Shown here: positions 30,001-39,900 of the stretch, piece by piece
Layout of the letters: each line of letters starts with the position of its first letter
How positions within the stretch are numbered: position 1 is the stretch's first letter
DNA from: Corallococcus silvisoli
GTDB lineage: Bacteria > Myxococcota > Myxococcia > Myxococcales > Myxococcaceae
Direction of reading: 5' to 3'
DNA length: 64,000 nt
Assembly (NCBI RefSeq): GCF_009909145.1
Contig: NZ_JAAAPJ010000020.1
Location: 62,001 to 126,000 of the forward strand
The notes under the pieces: model-generated
Database searches by the model: none
Seen by the model: only the letters and a program-made list of their open reading frames with translations
Told to the model about the DNA's origin: nothing
Program-made: the position numbers and the translations under genes

Positions 30001-32890
30001 CGGCATCCAGCGTCAACCGGTCCCGGGCTTCTCCTGGCTGATGAGCGTCTACGGTCTCCCGGAGCGACCCGAGCACACGGAGCTGTTGTTGCAGGGGCAG
30101 CGCGGGCTCCGGTCGGTGCTCTTCCGAGGCGTCCGCTGGTCCTCGGTGCGCAAGGTGCTCGACTTCGGATGCGGGTATGCCTCCGACCTCATCTCGCTGG
30201 CGAGGAGGTTCCCGCACCTGCGCCTGGATGGCTACACCATCTCCGCGGAGCAGGCGGCCATCGACGCGGAGCGGGTGCGGGCGCGCGGGCTCCAGGACCG
30301 CGTCCGGGTCTTCGCGCGTGACAGCGCGAAGGAGGCCTTCCCGGACCGGTACGACGTGGCGTTCGGGTTCGAGGTCGCCACCCACGTCGCGGACAAGACG
30401 GCGCTGTTCGCGAACCTCTCCCGGAGCCTCCAGAACGGCGGCTTCCTGCTCCTCGCCGACTTCATCGCCAATGGCGTCTCGGCCATCAACGTCGAGGAGA
30501 CCGCGTCGTACAACGTCAACGCCGACGAGTGGGCGGAGCTGCTCGCGCGCCACCGCTTCCGTCTGGTGGAGGGCGTCGACATCAGCCACGAGGCCGCGCA
30601 CTTCCTCGACGACCCCGGGTTCGACCGTCACCTGGAGGTCGTCGCCCAGCGGTTCAAGCTCAGTGAGCTGGTGAAGCGGAACTTCGATGCCATGCGCAAC
30701 TTCGGCAAGGCGCTCGACAAGGGTTTGATGAGCTACGCGCTGCTCGTCGCCCAGAAGGACGAGCACGCGGGGGCGCCCTATCTGGCTCGGGTGAACCGCG
30801 CCAAGGTCGCGGCGCTGACCCCGTTCGCCGCGTTCGAGGACGCGGGGGCCTGGGCGGCGCCCGCCGAGGACTCCGCGGTGCGCGAGGAGTGGGTCTACGA
30901 GGTGAAGTGGCCCCAGAGGCCGCGCGCGCCGAAACCCGAGGCGGAGCGAAAGGGCGGAGCCGCTGGCCGGTGGTTGCTCCTCTGCGACCGCACGGGCACG
31001 GGGGAGGCGCTGGCCGCGCGGCTTCGAGCCCGGGGAGAGCGCTGCACGCTGCTGTATGCGGGGCTCGATCCCCAGACACCCGGAGCGGATGTGGCCCACG
31101 TCAATCCGACGGACCCCGCGGATTGGCAGCGGGTGTTGGAGCGGCTGGCCTCGGAGGGAGGCGGCCCCTTCCGAGGTGTGGTGCATCTGTGGAACCTGGA
31201 CCTCGGCGGCGACGTGGCGCTGGAAGAGGCGACGCTGGGGAGCGGCTGCGGAAGCCTGCTGACCCTGGTGCAGCGGCTGGGCGGGGGAGCGGGCGCGAAC
31301 ACGCGGCTGTGGCTGGTCACGCGGGGCGCGCAGTCCGTCGGCGACGGTGCTCCCGTCTCCGTCGCGCAGGCGCCCATCTGGGGATTGGGGCGAGTGCTCG
31401 CGCTGGAGCACCCCGAGCTGTGGGGTGGCCTCGTGGACCTCTCGCCTTCCTCGGACGCGCAGGAGGTCGATGCGCTCTGCGAGGAGCTGTGCGCGTCGGA
31501 TGGAGAGGATCAGCTCGCCTTGCGTGGGCGGACGCGGCACGTGGCCCGGCTGTCGCGCGGCGAGGTGCCTACCGCTGGCGAGGCCACCTGGCGGAGCGAT
31601 GGGGCGTACCTCATCACTGGAGGCCTGGGAGGACTGGGGCTCCAGGTCGCGCGGTGGTTGGTGGCTCGTGGGGCCCGGCACCTGCTCCTGTCGGGTCGCA
31701 CCGAGCTTCCGGCCCCGGGCGAATGGGCTTCGCTCCCGGCGGACAGCCCGCTCACGTCGCGGGTCAAGGCGCTCCGCGAGCTCCAGTCGCAAGGGGCGAC
31801 GGTGCGCTACCTGCGGTGCGACGTCGGCGAACCGGAGCAGGTGCGCGCGCTCATCGAGGCATGCGGCCAGGGGCCGGTGCCGCTCGTGGGCCTCTTCCAC
31901 GCGGCGGGCGTGTCGGCGCACCGCGCGCTGAGGGAGACAGGCCCGGAGGTGCTCTCGTCCGTCTTCCATCCCAAGGCGATGGGCGCCTGGATGCTCCACG
32001 AGCTCACCCGCCACCTGCCGCTCCACTGCTTCGTCCTGTTCTCCTCCGCGTCTTCCGTGTGGGGTTCGCAGGGGATGGCCGCGTATGCGGCGGCGAATCA
32101 CTTCCTCGACGCGCTCGCGCACCACCGCAAGGCACAGGGGCTGGCGGCGACGTGCATCAACTGGGGCCGCTGGAGTGAAGGCGGGATGGCGGGCTCGGAG
32201 CAGGCGCAGCGCTTCTTCTCGCAGGTGGGGCTGGAGGCGATGCCGACCGAAGCGGCGCTCACGCTGCTGGGGCATCTGGTGGGCGCGGGCGTCACGCAGA
32301 GGACCGTGGCGGCGGTGGACTGGAGTCGCTTCAAGCCGCTGCTGGAGGCACGGCGACACCGGCCCCTGCTCGAAGCCATCTCCGTGGGCGCGTCCGCCGC
32401 GAAGGCCCCCGCGGAGCAGGGCGCCGCCCGCTCCGAGCTGCTGAGCCGGCTGGAGGAGGCACCCTCGGGCCGCCGCCGCGGCGTGTTGCAGGAGTTCGTG
32501 CGAGCCGAAGCCGCGCGTGTCCTGGGCGCGGAGCCGTCGGCCCTGACGCCAGGGCAGGGCTTCTTCCAGATGGGCATGAACTCGCTCATGTCCGTCGAGC
32601 TGAAGAACCACCTGGAGCGGAGCCTGCGGCACAAGCTCCCCTCCACGCTCGCCTTCGAGTACCCGACCGTCGCGGAGCTGACCGACTTCCTGGCGAAGGA
32701 GGTCCCCGCGCTCGCGGCGCTTGTTGCTCCCCGGCCGGAGGTGGCGCTCGCCGCCGCCGCCGTCGCCGAGGTGGATCCGCTGTTGAAGGACGAAAGCATC
32801 TTCGAACTGCTGAGCGAAGCGGAGCGGTTGTCTGAGACCGCGCTGCAATCACTTGCACAGTCTTTCCCTGGTGAGGGCTCAAATGAGTGA
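27074..32890 (+). CDS. melE: Type I polyketide synthase KS-AT-MT-KR-ACP (MelE/MtaE-like)
   Basis: Adds a methylmalonate-derived unit; the KR reduces the preceding beta-keto group and the methyltransferase is expected to O-methylate the hydroxyl. It has 1938 residues. A charged helical N-terminus (~1-34, docking type) precedes KS (~35-460; NTACSSSL ~209), AT (~568-870; GHSMGEV ~659; VASH motif, methylmalonyl class), a class I SAM methyltransferase (~960-1230; LDFGCGYASDL ~1030), KR (TGGLGGLG ~1513; catalytic Tyr in AAYAAAN) and ACP (~1795-1875). The ACP site reads GMNSLM, with Asn where Asp is usual before the phosphopantetheine Ser. The ATG at 27074 has GAGAGG upstream; the 44-bp gap to the previous stop is the largest inside the megasynthase set. 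Confidence 0.9.
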   Translation: MSSPLDPHENSARLARALVALEKMQARLEASEREKREPIAIIGMACRFPGGANHPGALWELLREGRDAIVEVPPDRWAIDDYYDPDPAAEGKMYTRWGGFLKGVRLDELDARFYGIAPREVASMDPQQRLMLEVTWEALANAGQVQERIANSLTGVFVGVMLNDYAQLQAQQADPALMDAYLAFGNDSSFMAGRISYILGAQGPSMAVNTACSSSLVTVQLACQSLRARESHMAIAGGVSVILAPDGHIVSSRLRSQSPTGRCRTFDASADGYVRGEGCGVVVLKRLSDALADKDPVLAVIRGGAVNHDGPSGGLTVPSGPAQEAVIRRALANAGVEPAQVGYVEAHGTGTPLGDPIEVRALQKVFAPGRESSRPLSLGSIKTNVGHLEAAAGIAGLMKVVLMLQHRELPPHLHLSRPTTAVPWSELPITIPTRLRPWDTTSGRRMAGVSSFGLSGINAHLILEEAPEPTRQRPAESPARSSHLLTLSARDEKALQQLARDYRDWLPGAPPRLEDVCYTASARRSHYEHRLSVVGRTREQLVEHLGAFLRGEPLPALSSREASPRRPKVVFVFSGQGSQWPTMARELLQVSPVFRSTLEACDRAMRAHGVGPLLKLLEAVDDASWMEDIGVIQPMLFAIAVALAAQWRAWGIHPDAVVGHSMGEVAAAHVAGVLSLEDAARVICRRSALLRRIRGQGGMALVELSLAQARATLAGFEDRLSIAASNGPTTTVLAGDATALQEVMARLQARNVFCRSIKVDVASHSPQVESLLPELREVLGALQPRPANLPVYSTVTGGLTDGTDWDATYWLRNLREPVLFSPVIEQLLASPHHVFLELSPHPILTQSIERIVRASRAEGVVLPSLRREEGETEVLLQSLGALHTAGHPIDWRAVYPEAGESTLLPGYPWQRSRFWLEPRQAAPRSVARPVAPLPEAREAHADAMTSEHADGTPSRFYDDSVERERVLAPDEVYLTFGIQRQPVPGFSWLMSVYGLPERPEHTELLLQGQRGLRSVLFRGVRWSSVRKVLDFGCGYASDLISLARRFPHLRLDGYTISAEQAAIDAERVRARGLQDRVRVFARDSAKEAFPDRYDVAFGFEVATHVADKTALFANLSRSLQNGGFLLLADFIANGVSAINVEETASYNVNADEWAELLARHRFRLVEGVDISHEAAHFLDDPGFDRHLEVVAQRFKLSELVKRNFDAMRNFGKALDKGLMSYALLVAQKDEHAGAPYLARVNRAKVAALTPFAAFEDAGAWAAPAEDSAVREEWVYEVKWPQRPRAPKPEAERKGGAAGRWLLLCDRTGTGEALAARLRARGERCTLLYAGLDPQTPGADVAHVNPTDPADWQRVLERLASEGGGPFRGVVHLWNLDLGGDVALEEATLGSGCGSLLTLVQRLGGGAGANTRLWLVTRGAQSVGDGAPVSVAQAPIWGLGRVLALEHPELWGGLVDLSPSSDAQEVDALCEELCASDGEDQLALRGRTRHVARLSRGEVPTAGEATWRSDGAYLITGGLGGLGLQVARWLVARGARHLLLSGRTELPAPGEWASLPADSPLTSRVKALRELQSQGATVRYLRCDVGEPEQVRALIEACGQGPVPLVGLFHAAGVSAHRALRETGPEVLSSVFHPKAMGAWMLHELTRHLPLHCFVLFSSASSVWGSQGMAAYAAANHFLDALAHHRKAQGLAATCINWGRWSEGGMAGSEQAQRFFSQVGLEAMPTEAALTLLGHLVGAGVTQRTVAAVDWSRFKPLLEARRHRPLLEAISVGASAAKAPAEQGAARSELLSRLEEAPSGRRRGVLQEFVRAEAARVLGAEPSALTPGQGFFQMGMNSLMSVELKNHLERSLRHKLPSTLAFEYPTVAELTDFLAKEVPALAALVAPRPEVALAAAAVAEVDPLLKDESIFELLSEAERLSETALQSLAQSFPGEGSNE

Positions 32891-35800
32891 CGTCATGGAG
32901 AAGTTGGTGCGCGGTCTCTCCCCCGAGAAGCGGGTGAGTCTTGCCAAGATGCTCCTTCGCTCCGTGGGCGAGGGCGTTCCAGAGAAGAAGACGGCGGAGC
33001 CCATCGCCATCATCGGAATCGGTTGCCGGTTCCCGGGCGGCGCCAATGACCCGGAGTCCTTCTGGCGACTGCTGCGAGACGGCGTGGACGCCGTACGCGA
33101 GGTGCCGCGCAGCCGCTGGGACATCGACGCGTACTACGACGCCGACCCATCCAAGCCCGGGAAGATGTACACGCGGAATGGCGCGTTCCTGGAGGGAGTC
33201 GACCTCTTCGACCCGTACTTCTTCGGGATTCCTCCGCGCGCGGCGGCGAACCTGGACCCCCAGCACCGGCTGCTGCTGGAGGTGGCCTGGGAGGCGCTGG
33301 AGCACGCGGGCATCGCGCCGCGGAGCCTCGCGGGCAGCAAGACGGGGGTGTTCATTGGCGGCGCCACCGGGGACTACACCCAGCTCATCCAGGGCAAGGG
33401 CGCCGACAGCATCGACGCGACTTACCTGACGGGCAGTCTGCTGACGTTCGCGACCGGGCGCCTGTCCCACTTCTTCGACTTGCAGGGGCCGAGCCTCGGA
33501 GTGGACACGGCCTGTTCCTCGTCACTCGTCGCGGTCCATCTGGCGTGTCAGAGCCTGCGCTCGGGTGAGAGCTCGCTGTCGCTCGTGGGGGGCGTGAACC
33601 TCATCCTGACGCCGCAGGGCACCATCACCACCTGCAAGGCGCGCATGCTCGCCGTGGATGGCCGGTGCAAGACGTTCGACGCCGCGGCGGATGGCTACGG
33701 CCGGGGCGAAGGCTGCGGCATGGTCGTGCTCAAGCGCCTCTCCGACGCGCTCGAGGACGGGGACAACGTGCTCGCCGTCATTCGCGGTACGGCGGTGAAT
33801 CAGGATGGGCACAGCAGTGACTTGACGGTGCCCAACGGGCTCGCACAGCAGGCGGTGATCCGCCAGGCGCTGGCGGATGCCGGATTGGAGCCGGCGCAGG
33901 TGGGCTACGTGGAGGCGCACGGCACCGGCACGTCGCTGGGCGACCCCATCGAACTGCGCGCGCTGGGCGCCGTGTTCGGAGGGAAGCGGGAAGGTGGCGC
34001 GGCCCTCCAGGTCGGCTCGGTGAAGACGAACATCGGCCACCTCGAATACGCGGCGGGCATCGCGGGGTTGATCAAGCTCGTGCTCGCCTTGAAGCACGGC
34101 GAGCTCCCCGCCCATCTGCACTTCAAGCGGGGCAACCCCTACATCCCCTGGAATGAGCTGCCGGTGGAGATCCCCACCCAGCACGCACCGTGGGCGGCGC
34201 GAGACGGAAAGCGCGTGGGGGGCGTGAGTTCATTCGGCGCCAGCGGGACGAACGCGCACGTGGTGCTGGAAGGGGCGCCGGAGGTGGAGCGGAGGAAGGG
34301 GAAGGAGCGGCCGAAGCACGTGCTGGCGCTGTCAGCGCGGAGCGAGAAGACGCTGAGGGAGCTGGCGGGCCGGTACGCGAAGGCGCTGGAGGAAGAAGAG
34401 CTGGGGGACGCGTGCTTCACGGCGAACACGGGGCGAGGGCGGTTCGCGCACCGGGTGGCGGTGGTGGGAGGGACGGCGGAGGAGCTGAGAGAGGAATTGG
34501 AGAGGTACGAGAGGGAAGGGGCGGTGGAGAGGGGGGCGGCGGGGCAGGCGAGGAAGGCGGGAGGAGAAGAGGTGGTGCTGCTCTTCACGGGGCAGGGAGT
34601 GCAGCACGAGGGGATGGGGAGGGAGCTGTACGAGACGCAGGAGACGTTCCGGGAGGTGATGAAGAAGTGCGACGGGGTGGTGAAGGAGGAGCTGGGGGAG
34701 TCGCTGGTGGAGGTGCTGTACGGAGGGAAGGGGAAGCAGCTGGAGAGAAGCAGCGTGTCGCAGGCGGCGCTGTTCAGCGTGGAGTACGCGCTGGCGCAGG
34801 TGTGGGCGGAGTGGGGAGTGAAGCCGGCGGCGGTGATGGGGCACAGCCTGGGTGAGTACGTGGCGGCGTGCGTGGCGGGAGTCTTCAGCGTGGAGGAGGG
34901 GCTGAAGCTGGTGATGGAGAGAGGGAGGTTGATGGAGGGGTTGGAGGGAGAAGGGAAGATGGTGGCGGTGCTGGCGAGTGAAGAGGAGGTGAGGGGGGAG
35001 GGAGGAGGAGGGTTGGTGGCGGCGGTGAATGGGCCAGAGGAGGTGGTGCTGGCGGGGAGGGTGAAGGAGGTGGAGGAGGTGGAGGGGAGGCTGAAGGCGA
35101 AGGGGAGGGAGTGCCGTGTGTTGAAGACGACGCACGCGTTCCACTCGGAGCTGATGGAGCCGATGAAGGAGGCGTTCGAGAGGGCGGCGGGGAAGGTGAG
35201 GATGGAGCGAGCGCGGTTGGAGTTGGTGTCGAACGTGAGCGGGAGGGCGGTGAAGGGAGGAGAGGAGAAGGAGGCGGGGTACTGGGCGAGGCACCTGAGG
35301 GAGCCGGTGAGGTACTGGGAGGGAGTGAAGGGGTTGTACGAGAGGGGGTACCGGGTCTTCGTGGAGGTGGGGCCGAAGCCGACGCTGACGGGAGTGGGGA
35401 AGAGGTACCTGGGGAAGGGGGAGGCGGAGTGGGTGGGGAGCCTGAGGCCCGGGAGCAGCGATTGGGAGACGCTGCTGGGGAGCATGGCGAGGCTGTACGT
35501 GAGGGGCGTGGAGGTGGACTGGGAGGGATTGGACAAGGCACACGCGCGTCGACGCACGCCGCTGCCCACGTATCCCTTCCAGCGTGAGCGCTACTGGGTC
35601 GACTCCCTCATCCCCAACACCGATGTGCTCGTGACCTTCTACCGGACCATCGTCCAGCTGGCGGAGGTCAACACCGCGGTGCAGTTCCCGTCGTTGCGCT
35701 TCGCCACGCTCCGCGAGCCCGTGCCTGGCTTCTCGTGGATCGCGATGTACCGGCCCGAGAAGGACCCCGCGAAGGAGGCGGTCTACAAGCAGTTCTACGA

Positions 35801-36962
35801 CCTCGCTCTTCAGTCGAACCTCGAGATGGCGAGGACGCTCTACCGGGGGCTCGACTTCCCGTCGTTCACCCGCGTGCTCGACATCGGGTGTGGCCACGCC
35901 GCGGACCTCATCGACCTGGGCAAGGCGCATCCCCACCTGGAGCTTCACGGCTGCAACATCTCGCCCGACCAGATTGAAGCGGGGCGGCAGCGCATCCGCG
36001 GGCTCGGGTTGGATGGGCGCATCAAGCTCCACTACCAGGACAGCTCGCGGGATCCCTTCCCGTCCACGTACGACCTGGTCATCGCGTTCCAGGTCATCCA
36101 TCACATCCGGAACAAGGCGGACCTCTTCGCGAACATCAGCCGGAGCCTGCGCAACGGCGGCTACCTGGTGATGGCGGAGACGCTGTCCAACATGGTCAGC
36201 CCCATCGAGCACCCGGAGTCGACCACGCTCTTCGTGCCTCAAGCCGAGTGGGCGGAGCTGCTTGCCCGCAACCACCTGCGCATCGTCGAGGCCGTCGAGT
36301 CCAGCCAGGAGATCGCCAACTTCCTCCACGACCCCGACTTCGAGCAGAACTTCGCGCGGGTGACCCGGGACCTGGATGAGGTGACGCAGAAGCACCTGCA
36401 TGGCATCCACATGCTGGGTGAGCTGCTGCGGCGTCGGCTGGCGGCCTACCTCCTGTTCACGGTGACGAAGGACGAGTCGCTGGACGTGGACACCCTCCGG
36501 AGCATCAACCTGGAGCGCCTGGGCGCGCGGGTCTCGTACGACGCCGTCTACAGCGCCGTCGAGAAGGGGCCGTATGCGCTGCCGCCGCCTCCCGGGGCCA
36601 AGGCGCTCCAGGAGGCCTCGACCGCGGCGAGCACCTTCTCGAAGGCGCTGCTCGCCTCGGAGCCCGGCCAGCGGGGCCCCCTGCTCGACAGCTACCTGCG
36701 AGAGCTGGTCGCCAACCTGTTGAAGATGCCAGTGGTCCGGCTGGACGCGGAGCAGCCCCTGAGCACCCTGGGCCTGGACTCCCTGCTGGCGCTCGAGCTG
36801 AAGCACAAGATCCACGCGGAGACAGGCGTGACGATGCAGCTCGATGAGCTGTTGCAGGGCGCGAGCATCGCGCACCTGTCGCAGCGCCTCGCTGAACAGC
36901 TCGACGGCCGCGGTCCGGGACGGGGTGCCTCGACCCAGGACTGGGAGGAAGGCGAGCTGTGA
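32883..36962 (+). CDS. melF: Type I polyketide synthase KS-AT-MT-ACP without reductive domains (MelF/MtaF-like)
   Basis: Adds malonate and O-methylates the enol of the unreduced beta-keto group, forming the beta-methoxyacrylate pharmacophore. It has 1359 residues: short helical N-terminus, KS (~38-465; DTACSSSL ~209), malonyl AT (GHSLGEY ~653; HAFH ~752), SAM methyltransferase (~910-1230; LDIGCGHAADL ~998) and ACP (GLDSLLAL ~1298). No KR or DH is present between MT and ACP, as in MtaF. The AT is the second copy of the identical cassette. The start is ATG at 32883, overlapping the previous gene by 8 bp with GTGAGG 7 nt upstream; an in-frame ATG at 32853 would add ten residues and has no clear ribosome site. 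Confidence 0.9.
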   Translation: MSDVMEKLVRGLSPEKRVSLAKMLLRSVGEGVPEKKTAEPIAIIGIGCRFPGGANDPESFWRLLRDGVDAVREVPRSRWDIDAYYDADPSKPGKMYTRNGAFLEGVDLFDPYFFGIPPRAAANLDPQHRLLLEVAWEALEHAGIAPRSLAGSKTGVFIGGATGDYTQLIQGKGADSIDATYLTGSLLTFATGRLSHFFDLQGPSLGVDTACSSSLVAVHLACQSLRSGESSLSLVGGVNLILTPQGTITTCKARMLAVDGRCKTFDAAADGYGRGEGCGMVVLKRLSDALEDGDNVLAVIRGTAVNQDGHSSDLTVPNGLAQQAVIRQALADAGLEPAQVGYVEAHGTGTSLGDPIELRALGAVFGGKREGGAALQVGSVKTNIGHLEYAAGIAGLIKLVLALKHGELPAHLHFKRGNPYIPWNELPVEIPTQHAPWAARDGKRVGGVSSFGASGTNAHVVLEGAPEVERRKGKERPKHVLALSARSEKTLRELAGRYAKALEEEELGDACFTANTGRGRFAHRVAVVGGTAEELREELERYEREGAVERGAAGQARKAGGEEVVLLFTGQGVQHEGMGRELYETQETFREVMKKCDGVVKEELGESLVEVLYGGKGKQLERSSVSQAALFSVEYALAQVWAEWGVKPAAVMGHSLGEYVAACVAGVFSVEEGLKLVMERGRLMEGLEGEGKMVAVLASEEEVRGEGGGGLVAAVNGPEEVVLAGRVKEVEEVEGRLKAKGRECRVLKTTHAFHSELMEPMKEAFERAAGKVRMERARLELVSNVSGRAVKGGEEKEAGYWARHLREPVRYWEGVKGLYERGYRVFVEVGPKPTLTGVGKRYLGKGEAEWVGSLRPGSSDWETLLGSMARLYVRGVEVDWEGLDKAHARRRTPLPTYPFQRERYWVDSLIPNTDVLVTFYRTIVQLAEVNTAVQFPSLRFATLREPVPGFSWIAMYRPEKDPAKEAVYKQFYDLALQSNLEMARTLYRGLDFPSFTRVLDIGCGHAADLIDLGKAHPHLELHGCNISPDQIEAGRQRIRGLGLDGRIKLHYQDSSRDPFPSTYDLVIAFQVIHHIRNKADLFANISRSLRNGGYLVMAETLSNMVSPIEHPESTTLFVPQAEWAELLARNHLRIVEAVESSQEIANFLHDPDFEQNFARVTRDLDEVTQKHLHGIHMLGELLRRRLAAYLLFTVTKDESLDVDTLRSINLERLGARVSYDAVYSAVEKGPYALPPPPGAKALQEASTAASTFSKALLASEPGQRGPLLDSYLRELVANLLKMPVVRLDAEQPLSTLGLDSLLALELKHKIHAETGVTMQLDELLQGASIAHLSQRLAEQLDGRGPGRGASTQDWEEGEL
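34243..35602 (+). repeat. AT-domain cassette, copy 2 of the near-perfect direct repeat
   Basis: Second copy of the segment at 22792-24151, in the same orientation and offset by 11,451 bp. Homology begins in the GTNAHVVLE motif that ends the KS and stops just after ERYWV, so the breakpoints coincide with conserved inter-domain motifs. The flanking KS and post-AT sequences are clearly different. Confidence 0.95.
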
Positions 36963-39900
36963 TGACCGACGAACTGGTCGCCGAACTGTCCCGGCAGGGC
37001 GCCACGCTCTGGGTCGAGGGGGAGCGGCTGAAGTACCGGGCCCCCAAGGGCGCGCTCTCGCCGGAGACCCTGGCGAAGCTGGCCACGCACAAGGCCGCGC
37101 TGGTGGAGCACCTGCGCCGGCTCGCGGCCGACGGGGAGTCCGTCCATCCGCTCTCCCATGGGCAGCAGGCGCTCTGGTTCGTCTCCCAGGTGGCCCCTGA
37201 CAGCGCCGCGTACAACACGGCGCTGTCGATTCGCATCGTCACCGACCTGGACGTCGCCGCGCTGCGACGGGCCTGCCAGCGGCTCGTGGACCGGCATGGC
37301 GCGCTGCGGACGACCTTCACGGCGCACCAGGGGCAGCCGCTCCAGAGGGTGCGTCAGCGGGCCGAGGTCCAGTTCGAGCAGCTTCAGGTCCCCGGCCTCG
37401 ACCTCGAGTCGCTGCGGGAGCAGGTGACGCGGGCCTCCGAGGCTCCGTTCGACCTGGAGCGGGGCCCGCTGATGCGGGTGCGGTTGTTCTCCCGGGGGCC
37501 TCGGGACCACGTGCTGCTCATCGCCATCCACCACATCGTCTACGACGGATGGTCGCTGCTGGTGCTGGGGGAGGAGCTGCTGCGGCACCTCTACGCCGCG
37601 GAGAAGGCGGGCGTTCCCGCGACGCTGCCTCCACCCCCGGCGACCTACGTGGACTACGTCCGGTGGCAAGCCGAGATGCTCTCGGGCTCCGCGGGACAGC
37701 GGCTCTGGGACTACTGGTCCCGGCAGCTGGCGGGACCGCTGCCGGTGCTGGACCTGCCCTTCGCGCATCCCCGTCCGGAGGTGCAGACCTACGCGGGCGC
37801 TTCGGTGCCCGTCTCGCTGGGAGGGACGCTGGCCCGGCGGCTGAGGGCGCTCTGCGAGCAGGAGGGCGTCACGCTGTATACGGTGCTCCTGACCGCGCTC
37901 ATGACCCTGCTGCACCGCTATTCGGGGCAGGAGGATCTGCTCGTCGGCACCCCCACGCTCGGACGGACTCAACCCGAGTTCGCGAAGGTCGTGGGCAACT
38001 TCATGAACATGATGGTCCTGCGGGGGAGGCTCTCCGGTGACCCTTCGTTCCGGGCCCTGCTCGGGCAGCTGCGCCAGACGGTCGTCGGCGCGCTCGCGCA
38101 CCAGGACTTTCCCTTCCACCTGCTCGTGGAGAAGCTGAACCCGGAGCGGCACTCAGGACGCTCGCCCATCTTCCAGGTGGCGTTCATGCTCCAGCCCACG
38201 CCCCGGGAGGACATCTACCAGGGTGACGAGGCGAACCCGGCGCTGCCCGGCGGGCTCGTGCTGCGGCCGTTCGACATCCCGCAGCAGGAAGGCCAGTTCG
38301 ATCTCTCGCTGGAGTTGACGGAGACGGATGCGTCCCTGGGCGGCGTGCTGAAGTACCGCACGGACCTGTTCGACGCGGCGCGGGTCCGCCAGATGGTGGG
38401 GCATCTGGAGACGTTGCTGGAGGGAATCGTCGAGGACCCCGAGCGACGCCTGTCCGAGCTGCCCCTGCTGACGCAAGCGGAGCGACGGCAGGTGCTCGAC
38501 ACCTGGAATGCGACCCGCTCCGAGCCGTCTCCCGCGCGGTGCATCCATGAGCTATTCGAGGCGCGGGTCCTCGCGTCCCCGGAGTCCATCGCGCTGGTCT
38601 CCGGCGGCCAGCGGCTGAGCTACCGCGACCTGGACACGCGCGCGAATCGGCTGGCGCACCGGCTCCGGGCGCTTGGGGTCGGACCGGAGGTGCGGGTGGG
38701 CCTCTGCGTCCCACGAGGTCCGGACATGGTGGTGGGCATGCTCGGAATCCTGAAGGCCGGCGGCGCCTACGTGCCGATGGATCCGACCTATCCCGTGGAC
38801 CGGCTCGCCTACATGCTCACCGACTCCCAGGCACGGGTGGTGCTGGCCGAGGAGCGGCAGCGCGCGCTCTTGCCGGAGACGGGCGCGAAGGTGGTGCTCC
38901 TGGACGACGGCGGCGAGGACGCGTCCGGGGACGTGGAGCCTCCGAGCAGCGGCGTGAACGCCGAGCATGTGGCGTACACGCTCTACACCTCGGGCTCCAC
39001 GGGCCGCCCCAAGGGCTGCATGGTCTGTCACCGCAACGTCGCGCGCTTCTTCGACGCGATGGACGGCGCCATGGACGCGGGCGAGCGCGGCGTGTGGCTC
39101 GCGACGACGAGCATGTCATTCGACATCTCCGTGCTGGAGCTCCTGTACTCGCTCACCCGAGGCTTCCAGGTGGTCCTGCGCGGCGAGCAGGGGGCGCGCC
39201 GGACGTCGAGCCCTCCCGGCGTGTCGGGCAAGCCGCTCGAGTTCAGCCTGTTCTATTTCGCCAGCGACGAGCGAGAGCACGCGAAGGCCAAGTACCGGCT
39301 CCTGCTGGAGGGCGCCCGATTCGCGGACGCGCACGACTTCAAGGCGGTCTGGACTCCCGAGCGGCACTTTCACGCCTTCGGTGGGCTCTATCCGAATCCC
39401 TCCGTCGTCAGCGCGGCCCTCGCGGCGACCACGCGGAACATCCGGATCCGCGCGGGCAGCATCGTGCTCCCGCTGCACAACCCCATCCGGGTCGCGGAGG
39501 AGTGGTCCATCGTGGACAACCTCTCCGACGGACGCGTCGACCTCTCGTTCGCCTCGGGGTGGCACCCCAATGACTTCGTGCTCGCGCCGGAGCGCTTCGC
39601 GGAGGCACGCAGCCGCTTCTTCGAGCAGATCTCCACCGTCCAGAAGCTCTGGCGGGGAGAGGCGGTGTCCTTCCGGAACGGGCAGGGCCAGGACGTTCCA
39701 GTCCAGTCCCTGCCCCGGCCGATCCAGCCGGAGGTCCAGGTCTGGGTGACGGCGGCGGGCAACCCGGAGACGTTCCGCGCGGCGGGGGCGTCGGGCGCCC
39801 ACGTGCTCACGCACCTGCTCGGACAGAACCTCCCGGAGCTGGCGAAGAAGATTCAAATCTATCGCGACGCCTGGACGGCCGCGGGCCACGGGCCGGGGCC

